NCBI GenBank assembly: GCA_948099385.1
Contig: CANUEZ040000168.1
Location: 7,917,501 to 7,981,500, forward strand
Direction of reading: 5' to 3'
Source: Fasciola hepatica
Lineage: Eukaryota; Platyhelminthes; Trematoda; Plagiorchiida; Fasciolidae
Length of the DNA: 64,000 nt
Position numbers and translations under genes: made by a program. Position 1 is the first letter of the stretch. Every line of letters begins with the position of its first letter. Below are positions 26,901 through 38,900 of the stretch, one piece after another. The notes under the pieces were generated by a model. That model was not told the origin of the DNA, made no database searches, and saw only the letters and a program-made list of their open reading frames with translations.

Positions 26901-29900
26901 ACGAGTGCCTCAGTCCAGCATACGCCGCTCGAGCCTTGGATATTCGCGTTCTCACCTCTACTACTGTGCTCCCATTGGTCGTCACGGTGCTGCCGAGGTA
27001 GGTGAAGTGGTCGACAACTGCCAGCACCTCCCCATCGAGCATCATGCTTGGAATCGTTGACGTCCAGTCTTGTAACATAACTTTACACTTCGAAGGTGCA
27101 AATCGCATGCCGAATGGAGCTACAGCATTTGTGAGTCTATCTAGTGCACGTTGAGCATGTTTCGTGGATTCAAACAAGCAGACAAGGTCGTCTGCGTAAT
27201 CTAGATCACATAGCTTTCCACTATTACCAAGTTCGACGCCTATATCCTGAAGATTTTGCAGAGCACTCTCCATTATTTCGTCTGTGACGAAGTTGAACAG
27301 GAATGGAGATATGGGATATCCCAGTCAAAAACTGTTGGTCGTTTCGAAACGACCAGATAGTTCACCGTAAACTCTAACGCGGCCAGAAGTATGAGAATAC
27401 AATGATCTTAGTAGGTTCATGAACTTCTGGGGCATACCTTTTTGCTGAAGAACACTGGAAAGCGCTGTTCGATCAACTGAATCAAAGTTGCGTTTCAAGT
27501 TACGGAAGGCCAATATTGTTGGTCGACGGTGTATGTGACGCGTTTCAGTTAGTTTGACGAAGAGTAAAAATCTGACCGATGCATCTTCGACCTGGGCGGA
27601 ATCCGTCCTGCTGTTTGCGGGTATTCCTCTCGCGAGAGGGTGTAAGACGATGCAGGAGAATCGAAGCTAATACCCTGGTGACTATCGGAATTGAGCTAAT
27701 CCCACGATGATTACTACAGTCACTGCGTGTTACCTTCCTTAAAATGGGAAACAATCATTGACTCGCTCCATAATAACGGAATACTTTCGGCGTTCCAGAT
27801 GTCACGGAGCAAAGCGGTAAGTGATTTTATCAAAGCATCTCCACCCAGTTTGGAAAGAACTGGGGGAAGTTCGTCGGGACCTGCCTCTTCTCCTCGCTCT
27901 AGTATTGGAATGCATGACTCTACTTCCACTTCCGATGGGGGCTCAAGTGATACCACCCAAGGAGTAGCAGTTGTTGATACAGGAGTAATTACACTAGCGT
28001 GCGGCTAGCTAAACTGTTCCTTGAAGTATTCGGCCCAACGGTCAAGCCTTTCCTGTTGACTATGGATGGTCTCTCCCTTTCTATCCCAAATCGTTTTACC
28101 GACCTGGATGCGCCGTCCACCGGTGTCACAATAAGTTTGAACAGTCTTTGACTGCTATCTGAAAAAGCTGGTATTTCCATTTCTTCGGCTACCTTGACCC
28201 ACCAATTTTCGCGATTATTCCTAAGGCTTCTTGTAACTTGCTTCTGTGGATGTCTTCTTATCATCTCCTAACAGTTCGGAAGCTGACGCTTTTGCTCCAT
28301 TATACTCAGCGACTCTTACGAGATCCAGTGTGTTTGATGGACAACGGATCGAGGACCACAGGCGAAACCTGCTGGCACGTGCATTACCTACTGGATATGG
28401 GCCCAATGCTCATTTACATTACTGTTCGTCGTAAATCCTAGCTCATGTGCTAACTTCTGCTCATACAGGGTGCGTACCTCTAGATCACACACACGTTGCA
28501 CGGCTAGCCGGGTTTGCGGTTTGCGATGATGACCATTTAGCTGGAGAGATAATCGCATTAAAACTAATGCATAGTCCGACTCTACGTACGTGGACCAGTA
28601 AGATCTACAGTTCTGAACAGAACTGCACCACTGGTAGCTTACGGCGATATGATCAATCTGGCTTAGAGTACCTGTAGAGTTAGAGCGCCATGTCGCTGTG
28701 CGACGCGAGCTGTGTCGGAAATTGGTGCTAGACAAAAACAATCGATTGTCTACACAGAACTGAAGAAACCAATCCCCGTTATCTGTACTTTGAGTGAGTA
28801 AAGCACAACGTCCACCTAAACAAGCTTCTGCCGTACTCAGTTTGCCAACTTGTGCATTGAAGTCACCAGCTAGCACTACAATGTCAGAACCTTTACTGCT
28901 ACGAACGAGGGTGGCGAGTTCATCATGGAACTCATCTTTCTGCACGTCTGAGCAGCAGTCCGTTGGAGCGTACGTCGAGATCACAAATAAATTGTGTTTA
29001 ACACAACTATCCTTTCGAACGCCAACTGACCCCTGAAGTCTCACAGCACATGAAGGACTGTTAACAGGGATCCAGTCTGAGAGGGCATCCTCAACCTTGT
29101 TACTCAAGACTATTCCTACACCGCGTTGACCAGCAGCTTGAGCTACTTCGTCTCCTGAAGTGCGCAGAAAATACCTTGATGAGATACCAGGAGCAGTTAA
29201 TTAAATCCCACTGTCGAATCCTGGATACGCGTTTCACTGAGGCGGCAGACATCAGTCTTCAGAGAATCTACTGTAAGGGCTAGGCACGCCTGATGACAGG
29301 CCTGTATTAGAGTACTCACGTTGAAAGAGCCGAGATTCAGAGGCTGATGAGGCTTGAGGAAATGTGAGTTACCAGACAGAGGATTATTCTTGACACTGTT
29401 TGGCAGTGAATCGTTGCGAGTATCGACCGTGTTATCAGTGGGAGCATTATGGCTGGATAGATGGGGCTCTTTGGGTCATAGAGGCGCGCAAGCCATTTCA
29501 CCACGTCAAGGTGCAGTCTCGTCGTGATAGGAAGATAGGCGAAGACTGTCGGTGTTCGAGCATCGATGTTTCCGTAGCATTGCCCGAGTATGGTGGGAAC
29601 ACCGTGTCAGCAATGCTGAGGTTAGGCGTAATGTGTTAGGAATCAGAGACCAATCTGTGGATCAAGTGTTGAATCTAAACAGGTTAAGGTAGTTGGGACA
29701 CGTGTTACGCATGCCCAGCGATAGACTTCCTCAAAGTACGCTGTTCTCTGGGGCCGGTAGCGACTGAAAGGTAGGTCTAGGTGGTCAGTCTATGACATGG
29801 CAAAAAAGGTATGAAAACCTTGACCAGTGGACTTGGCCGAGTAGGGCGTGTTGTACTTCCAGGTTAGATTCCATTCGACCTACCTGCCAAATGGTTGGGG

Positions 29901-32900
29901 ACATACAATGATATGGCTAGGTGTTACGGCCAGTCGCGTAGTTGCCTTCGAACTGTTTCTTTGCCCTCTTGATTCGTGCTTACTACTTTGATCTGTTTTC
30001 TGGATCTTTTCCATTTTATGCTTCTGTTCTTTTTGCCGCTTACTGGATTATACTGGAAGGTGGCAACCGAAACCAGAGCTCAGAAGTGCGAGGTTAATGG
30101 TTGAATAAACTAAGGCTATGTGTACATGTTTATTCTTTTGGTTTTGGATCGGGGTCTATCTGTGAAGTAGGATCACGTGCATGACGTATGCCCGTTTAAA
30201 CCGAAACTGAAACCATGGCTAGCCAACAATACAGTACAAATCGTAACTGGCTACATTGATCGCATCTTGCTCGTAAACTTGTGTGTGTGTGACGGCTGCA
30301 ATCGTGTTGCATCAGTCTTCATTGTCCTGAGGAGTTAGAAACCACAGACTGTTGAGAATCCGATTTTACTTCCGAAGTGATTTTTCGTAACTGATGTGTT
30401 GTTGTGATACAGGGACTATAAAGAATGCTCTGAGTTCTTCGTACATCTCCAGAAGCACTTCTTTAAACGTGTGCGCTTTGTTTTAATGTCTCTTCGCTGC
30501 CTACGGATTAATACATATTGTATTTTTGTTCTCGTTATAGGTCAGTTTTCTGGAACTATGTCGTTCTGGACGAGGGTCATATAATCAAGAGCAGCAAATC
30601 TAAAGTAATCGCCTTGGTTCTGTCTGTATGCGCATGCTGTCGCTCACTGATTCCCAATGAGATCATCACAACTTTTATTTTTACCTACCACACGTTTCTG
30701 CTTATGAAAAATATCGTGTTTTGTTTTTTCGTAAGCGCGCTTAAACCACCAAACGTACAGGACAATTGCCCCGAGGAAGCCGAATTTTGAAACGTATTAC
30801 TGTGACGCTCCTTACCAGGCAATTTAGTGTTAAAGGAGGTGCATCGGCACGGTAAGCAGTGGACAGGCACGATATGCATATTTTATCCTGATTTGGGTTT
30901 GTTCCGATAAACCTTGGCTGATGATCACACGAGTACAATATTTGCCCTACTCTACTGACAAGTCACGAGAGCGATTGACTTCCACAACTTTCAAATGTAT
31001 GTTAGAAGTCGGTTGAGCTAAATTCACGACTCTCTTTTGGAACTGTACCCATTTTCTTTACGATTTCTGTGCTATGATTTGCTGATGACCAGTACCACCA
31101 CTATGTTGTTCTCCCAAACACTTTTGGCTCCGACTCGTCCGTCGCGATTCATTGCGAATAAAGCTTCCGAGAGGGCTGAAACGCTGTGTAAACCGCGCTA
31201 TCAATAGAAGCAGTTTTCGGCTGTCGTTTCTAAACTTATTTATCCACACTCCAGTACTGTAACATGAAATGACCGATTTTCGTTTAAACTCCATGAAATC
31301 GGAGTTGGCCCAACAGTCATGGTTGTTCTATTCTGTCCCACCAAATCTAGTGGAAAGACTTTCTCGGCCTCGAATCGTCCCAGTTTGTTAGCACAGAACA
31401 CATTGGTTATATAGTAGCAAAACAGTCACCGTCATCAATGGTTGCAACACAAACAAACGGGTTCGTACTTGCGTCAAGTAACATGTCTTCTGATTGGTTG
31501 GTTGTTCACACGACCAACTACCACTTGACGGGAGTCCGATTGCTTCCTATCGATCCGCTACCATGTCACTTGCGCATCCGCTGGCACAAGCATTGACCTG
31601 GATTCTGGACAGGTGCTGACGCGACATGGCTGACTATCGACCTTGAGTCATCAAACCCTCACGATGGTAGGCTTTCAACCCTGCTGTCTCGGGTTCGAAT
31701 CCTGCTTTCTCCTTCGGTCACTTCCCCCCAATTAGCCGTGACCGCCCTCCTGAAATATTTTACAGTTACTACGTTGTAACAAAGGAAGTAAATAGATAGA
31801 TAAGATCACATAAAGCTTCTTGATCATCGTACTTGTTAGATGATCGGGAGGCAGACATGAGTTGACGATCAACTACCGTTTTCATTTCACGCCTAGACAT
31901 AAATTCAAAGACGGAACACGACCATAGCGACTTGCTTCTGTGAGGGTCGGACTGCAAAACCAAAAGCTATGAATTGCCAAAGTCCTCGAGATCAGTCGTA
32001 GTAAAGATTTTTTCGTTACATGATCGTGCACAGTCGATGTTGCTTCCTTGCCGTGGTGATCGAGTTTACGTGCTACGATGACCCGGAGGGCTATGCCGAT
32101 GAGAGCGCAAAGCGCTCCTCCAGAATCATCCATGTCCGACAGGCTGGGTAGCCAGATAAAAGCAACCTGGCATTGTTAGAGGGTGTCGTAAGGGTATGGT
32201 CTGACATCGTTCGATGGATGGTTTAGTCTGTCAGGCAGATAGTGCGTCAGTATCGCCCCCTACCGAGCCCACGAAACCGCGATCGGCAGGACAGCCGAGC
32301 GATGGCGTGAATCGATAGTCGAGACGAATCCTGCCAGCGGCATTTAAGCCTCAAGGCGTGGCTGCCCACACCAGTCATACCAATGCGCTGTGTGCAACGA
32401 CTGGGCACGTGATAGCAACCTATATATTCTTTGTTTTTCGCTGATAAGACTAGATGATTCTGAGGCAAAACTGACTTCTCATTAGTGTCGCGGGTTTTTC
32501 CTGATAGTGAGCTGATATAAATGCCACAGAAGCCCGTAGATTGCAACATGACGTGCGCGGATGTGGTCCGCGACCAAATAAGGCCATTACATCTTCCTTA
32601 TTACACAACTATCCTGAGTGGGGTAAGATTCGCCAGGAACCGTTGGACATTCTCGACTGGTAGATCGCTATCCGAAAGACATGAACGGCTCGTTGTGCCC
32701 TTGGCCTCCAACACACGAACTTGCTGTTGCCTGACGGATAACACTTGATTGTGCACAACCTAGAGTTGCTACCCCGGAACAAAAGTCGAGTAACGCTGAT
32801 GACGCCATTTTGTACCTAATTCTTAAGACACCTTATGCACAATTCCTCTACACTCTGCTCGTGGGCAGGTGTCATTCGATACATGCATGAAGCCGGCGCA

Positions 32901-35900
32901 TCCTCTCACAGTAGCTGACCACATAGAAGTTAAGCCAGCATGAGGGTTGTTGAAGGGGCGTACCCTATAGTCTTAAAATCCACAATACTATTAGTGATAA
33001 CCAAAACCCTGACATTGATACCTTGAATGTAAATCCACGTAAGGTCAGACGTAGTGACAAGCTGGGCGGCATTGGACTAGAACCATCAAAGTGATGGGCT
33101 GTGGTGGAATTCAAACATTCAACCTCCGATATAGTAGGTGAACGCTCTAAACTACTCGGTCACCGTCGTCTCTCTTGTTGACCGACGGTTTATGGGTTTC
33201 GAACTTTAGCCGGTAACGTATACCACTTGATCATCTTTAGCTGATATTTCTGCGACACCTGTGTGGTCTTATGTTGAACTGATAGCATCCTCACACACAA
33301 ATTTCACTCCCAATCGTTTGCCATTTTAGATTGCGCGGGCTTTGAAGCAACTTTGCGCTAGACACCGACTCATCCTGACCGGGACTCCTATTCAAAATCG
33401 AGTTTGCGAATTATGGTCCTTGTTTGATTTCCTCATGCCAGACTTCCTGGGCTCGGAATCCAGTTTTGTTGCTCGATTCTGTCGACCGGTGGCGGCCAGT
33501 CGAGACCCAAAGGCTACTCGTGCGGAACAACGCGCAGGTCAGTGCAACTCATATTTGTCGTATGTTCCTCATGAACTCTAATTTAAGTCTTTCCTTTGCT
33601 GAATAATTTTTCTGCATGTTTTCTTCCACAGGTCATTTGGCGCTTGAGAATCTTCACAGGCTTGTTCTACCCTTCATGCTTCGACGATTAAAGGAGGATG
33701 TTATGCGTGATCTGCCACCAAAAATCATCCAAGATTTTGCTTGTGAAATGACCTCAATACAAGTAAGCATTTTCCTTCTCATGGGCGAGCATAAACCGTT
33801 GCAGTTTGTCAGGCAATCGAAATAACGATTTCTGAGTTAAGTTCTCGGATTTCGAATCATAGAATTTGCGTTTGAACAACCATTAGTCACACACTGGGTG
33901 GAGTGGTTCCTCTTGATATCTCAGAACAGGATCTTCCGTCGGAAACCAAAGGAGGGAAGTGTGCAAATAGCGAGAGAGATCCCATAAAAGGGTACTCAGT
34001 AGGTTAAAGATGTTTGTGATTACAACGATACCTCTGATCGCGAAAATATTGTCATATCTTGAAATATTTCCAGTGTTTCATTCGGTGGATTTTTTAGTCA
34101 CCAGCACACCCTACTTGGCCAAGTACGCTGGTAGTGATATTCATACCGCTGTTCTCTGTCATGTAACAACAGTCCTCACTCATTTCCCAACCGCCATCCA
34201 TATTTTTTGTGGAAGTGAGTCATTGAAATTCCTGATCCAATCGACGCTTTGTGGACACCAGAACTTCCAGTCTAATTGCATAGCACAAAATGCTGTTTCA
34301 CAACCGAATTTCCAACGGGCGGGTGATGTTCTTTAATGCGTTGAGTCTTAGGAAGACCGGTGTGATTACCAGCTCACTTCTGTAGACCATTTGGTGGATA
34401 GTGGTCATGACCCAGCCAGAAAAAGTCGTTAAAAGTCAAATACCGGGTCCCACCTAATCAATCAAAACCAGCCCGAATTCGAGCCCTAGCCACGCCGAGG
34501 CGATCGCCACCCGCCTACTGATCCCTTAACTCCGTGGAAAAAAGCGGCCTGTTTAGGCACTTTAGCTGCTCTGGCCAAGACCGGAAGTTACGGATTGCCG
34601 ATTCAACCCCGGAAACCCACCGTCGATTATCGCTCGAGGAGGTGGGAGTTTTATTCCCGCCACCACACCCACATACGAGACCATTCTTCCATCCGCGCTC
34701 TCCTCCCTCCATTTTACAACACTACGACAATGACCTTTAATGCGGCCAGTGGCTAACGCATCCCACTGTCACCTTACCCATATGAATTGTAAAGGCGTTT
34801 ATAAGCTTCATTGAAAACACAGTTCGCTCTCCATCCTCTTGTTCCTTATGTATTCCTCTTCGGTTGTCTCTGGACTAATCGATTCTACAAGGTAGCAACC
34901 CAAACCAGATCACAGAAGGGTGAGGTTAATGAACTGGACCGAAACTCTTGGGCTGACGTTTTACAGTATTTCATGAGCAGTTTGATTGAGTGCATTATTT
35001 GCCAACCGGATGAATAGTAAATTTATTTGTTCATTTTATGACTTCAGAAATAATCAGTAGCGGTTAGTGGATCAGCACGTGATGTCCTTCACAACCGGAT
35101 TTTTATTGATGTCGGATGTCACCCACCAGTGAATTGTTACAAAGTTCTCCCTATTTGGCGTCTTTGCCTTACCATTTTAGTTTTTTCTGAATTGCATTGC
35201 CCCGTTTGTTTGACTTTTCCATATCCTTATTGTAGCTCATGTTGTACGAGACTTTTATGAAATCCAACGAAGGACGTGTCCTCCTAAAGAGTATTAATGT
35301 GAAACGAGAAGATGGCGACGACGCGGAATCGCTTCCGGTCACCTACGGAGCTGTGCGCCACGGTTTTCAAGCTTTGCGCTATCTACAAGCCGTGTGTAAT
35401 CATCCGTGCTTGGCTCTGAAACCGACACATCCCATCTTGGCCGATGTCAAACGTGTCCTACAGACGGAATACGGGACACGTGTTTCACTGGATTCCGTAC
35501 ATCTGAGCGGAAAGCTTTTAGCCTTATGGTAAATCAGTTACTCGTGTTATGCATGTTTTAACCATCTTTTTTGTACTCTTTTGGATATTAGTGCCAGTGC
35601 TCAGTAGGAACCTAAGTGGATCTAGAGGAGCTATTTCAAATCCACGGTTACCATCATCAGAATTTTATCCATCATGTGCCCACTGTGTATCCGAACTATC
35701 AGGAAGAGATAACTGCTTCAGTACGTGATCCGTATCGTCCTAGTTAGACTCCGGTAAAGCGTACATGCGTGACGAATAACTGATATAAAATCTTCGTTTG
35801 AGTGTGTCTGCCACAAAACAATTACATGAAGCCCAACTGGGAATGGTTGTGCGTAGACGTGTTAGAACGGTAGGCAATCGATGCAAATAAGCTGACTCGC

Positions 35901-38900
35901 GTATTATCGTATCGATGGCAATTCGCGAATGGAAAAACGAGCTGCTTAGATGTCAGAAAGGAGACAGTTCTGGGTCGTGTAAAAGTCAAGTTTCACAGTC
36001 CAATCTGCTGTCGTGCTACATAGTAGTCCAGCAGCGCAGACTTGGGTTTAATAGGGGATATCATTCCTGTTGAATCGGAAATATATTAGATGCAACCTGT
36101 TTGCAGTTTGTTGAATGCATAGATTGAGTTTTTCTTTCTATCTTGACGTCAAAAACTGTGGCCATCTCGAGTAGACTTCGTGAAACCATTTGTAGCTCAT
36201 CGCTAATCAATTCTACTTAATCATTCCTCGGAAGTGGACTTCGCGTAATTTGTCCTGTTTGGGTCAGAATTTTATTTGTCTTTCTCAGTCTTTGTATAAG
36301 AATTGCCGAAGCCGAGTTCGTGCTTACGGCTAGCCTTCACTTTAGTTTATTACAAGTAAGGTTCAGTAGAGTTGCCCTCTATCGCCGTTCCTTTCCAACT
36401 TTGTAATTGAAATGGTTCTTAAGATACCCCTATCCTTGAGTGAGAATAATGGCATCGATCTCTGCTCAAACAGTAAACTGTCTGACTTAGAATAAGCGGA
36501 CGATATTTTTCCTCTGAGTGAAGATCCAGGCAAGTTGCTAGCTTTTCTTGATTGCCTAAACAATAGTTTACCGATGTTTGGGATGCGTTTTGCAGGTACA
36601 AAGTGTAAAATGCTGCCGCAGGACTGGGCGTACCGTACACCAAATAGTGTCTTGTCAATGGAAACTCTAGCTGAAGTAAATGAATTTTGTTACACCTCAC
36701 CAGGTTCTCTGATATCTGATGAGATGTCGTCACGTGTAGAGAAAGTGCATTTAACCCTTACCAAGCTTAGTCATTTGTGCCATCGGCATGGCATTCGATT
36801 TTCTATCAAGTGTCGAGTGTATACTGCGGCAGTTGGATTCGTCCTGTTATATGCCACAAGAATACGTCCGTTGCAGGTGGAAGATACAATAAGACTGTCG
36901 ATGTCTGAGCATCGATTTCTTCGTAGTATTTCTCGTAAAAGGTAGGAACACCGTATCACCAATGCCGAAGTTAGGTGTGTGGTGTTAGGAACTAGAGGTC
37001 AGTCACCAAAGTGAACTGTTTGCGTACTTGCGACCATGCGCATGTTTAAGAAGAATAATAGATGCAGCACTTGATCTTGGCACGGCCATGGTTGTAGTTT
37101 ATAGCCCCATAACTGGCCAACAGACACAATCTATACAAATGGCTTCTTGGGAAATCAACCAAATTATTTGATTTGGTAATTTGTTAGCAAAAGATATTAG
37201 TTGTCCCTCTGGAGAAAACCCGTCATCAGCCCGATTGTTTTTCTCCTTCGTTGTTGTCATCTAGTGCGCTATTTCGTCCGCATTCGTTTTTAGTAGCTAG
37301 TCAGACCAGTCCCACTCGATAAACTGAAATGCACACCAGTTGCTCGTACGTAAGAAACAGAATATCACTGCATAGATGGCGAAAACAGATACTGGTCGTC
37401 TACCTCGGGGTTGTATATCGAGCTCGCAAGTGGCATCATTGTGTTAAGGTATTGGTACTCTAGCTAACTTCTTGCCTAGCCACCATGTAGCCTTTCTCAG
37501 TAGTTTAACCCGTCAACCCGAAGCCTGTCGAATTCGCCCTTCTCCACTCCGGGTTAGAATTGCAGATCAACGATTTTAGGAAAGGATGATTTATCTAAGG
37601 AGAAGCCTGTCTATTCGAACTCAGCTTCACAACCTATTTCACTTCTTCTATGTCACTGTCTGTTCCGTACTCAACTGTTTTGGCGCTTGGTCATCGTGAG
37701 TTAACTACTCACACGACTTGGGCTTTTAGAGTATTACTGGTTTTGGCTTATGCCAAAAAACTGGGTCTCATTGTGCGCCAAAATTTTCCCCGATTACTTT
37801 CACGGCCAACGATTATTCTTAATTTTAAAAGGTCTGACCAAATCTCTCGGACCCAAACTGGCACTGCTACGAAAAGATTTCAACAACATCATATCCATCA
37901 TTCGCAATGTAAATTTGATCGTCTTATTGTTCACTCAGTTCGTCACAAAATTATTTCTCATCCTGATTTTTGCGTACCACATTCATCGCTGCTTCCAGTC
38001 GTCTGCTCACGGATTGTGGTTTTGGAACGCCCAACTTTGGCTCTACTGCGGATCTAGCGAATCAGTTCTGCTCGAGCGGCACATCCAGTGCTGGTTCAGC
38101 GCCAGATGACTTGGATGATTCATCGAGAGGTCTGTTGAATCAACATCGTGCCCTCATATTCTTCCAGACACGTGAGATGTTAAGGCTCACAGAAGATATG
38201 CTGAAGTGAGTTTATACCCTGGGATATGGTGAAGTGAGATCAATGTATAGCGAGGGAAGTTGCCAGCTTTCCCTCAGGTGTTTCATGCATTGCTCCGTAA
38301 AGAGCATTTACTCACATCTTACCGAATAGACTGGACCCGTGGGTGGTGAATAACTCTTGAAGTCATACTCTTTGTTTGTCTTGTCCGAACTAAAACTATG
38401 TTTCTTTTTGTTATAAAAGCAACCCGCTGTCTTAAGTGTCAATTATTCACACTGTCCGCAAAAGCTAATAAAGTGTCCAAATTCTCTTTCCGTAGCGTAA
38501 TCTGAATGTGACGGTTGTTCGTCTTCTCGTGTCTAATTCGCCCACGTCTCCCGAGTAATCACAGTCTTTGTGTGTCACTGTATTGCGATCGTTATCAGAC
38601 AATTGTATGATATCAAATAACCGTGTCTTTTAATACCCCAGAGTTCGCTAGCTTGTCTGTCTTCTTATTAAGCCCATACTGTCCAATCCTCTAGTTTAAC
38701 TTGGCACCACCCTCTGTCCTTCTCCATCCCTGGATCTACCTTATCTTGCTGTGTCAAAGAGAGCAATTTCCTCTTTCGTGTCTTACGTTTCTTTAGGTCG
38801 ATTCAAGTTCTCGTTTTATACGTGGCTCAAACTGGTTCTGCTCTTGAACCCCGTTGTCCGGGTCTTGTTCACCTCGTTGCCCTTTTCGATTGCATTCGAC

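Larger units (their letters stand above)
26150..29395 (-). mobile_element. RTE-like LINE (family A), nearly full length, inactivated
   Basis: Read on the - strand from about 29350: [20 protein letters not shown] and [13 protein letters not shown] start the APE-type endonuclease. A frame break near 29190 is followed by the rest of the endonuclease (28388-29107). The RT comes next, with frame breaks: [18 protein letters not shown] (about 27890), [45 protein letters not shown], and [14 protein letters not shown] (about 27200), which keeps the catalytic DD. The tail has [13 protein letters not shown] and, at 26700-26620, [10 protein letters not shown]. The 3' end is a CAT (that is, ATG on the - strand) tract of five units at 26152-26166, as expected for RTE tails. 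It has inserted into the + strand family B LINE. Confidence 0.85.

Noticed and set aside
29342..29375. CTGATGAG followed by GAAA on the + strand, hammerhead-like
   Set aside because: No complementary helix I strands flank it, and the bases belong to the LINE endonuclease 5' region. Chance match.
26148..29440. Target-site duplication for the nested - strand LINE
   Set aside because: CATAGGC near 26146 and CATAGAGGC near 29480 look alike, but the position does not fit the element's 5' edge and the match is too short to claim.
31690..31706. Functional tRNA gene at the TCGGGTTCGAATCCTGC box
   Set aside because: No seven-pair acceptor stem or anticodon arm can be drawn around it; a SINE head explains it better.
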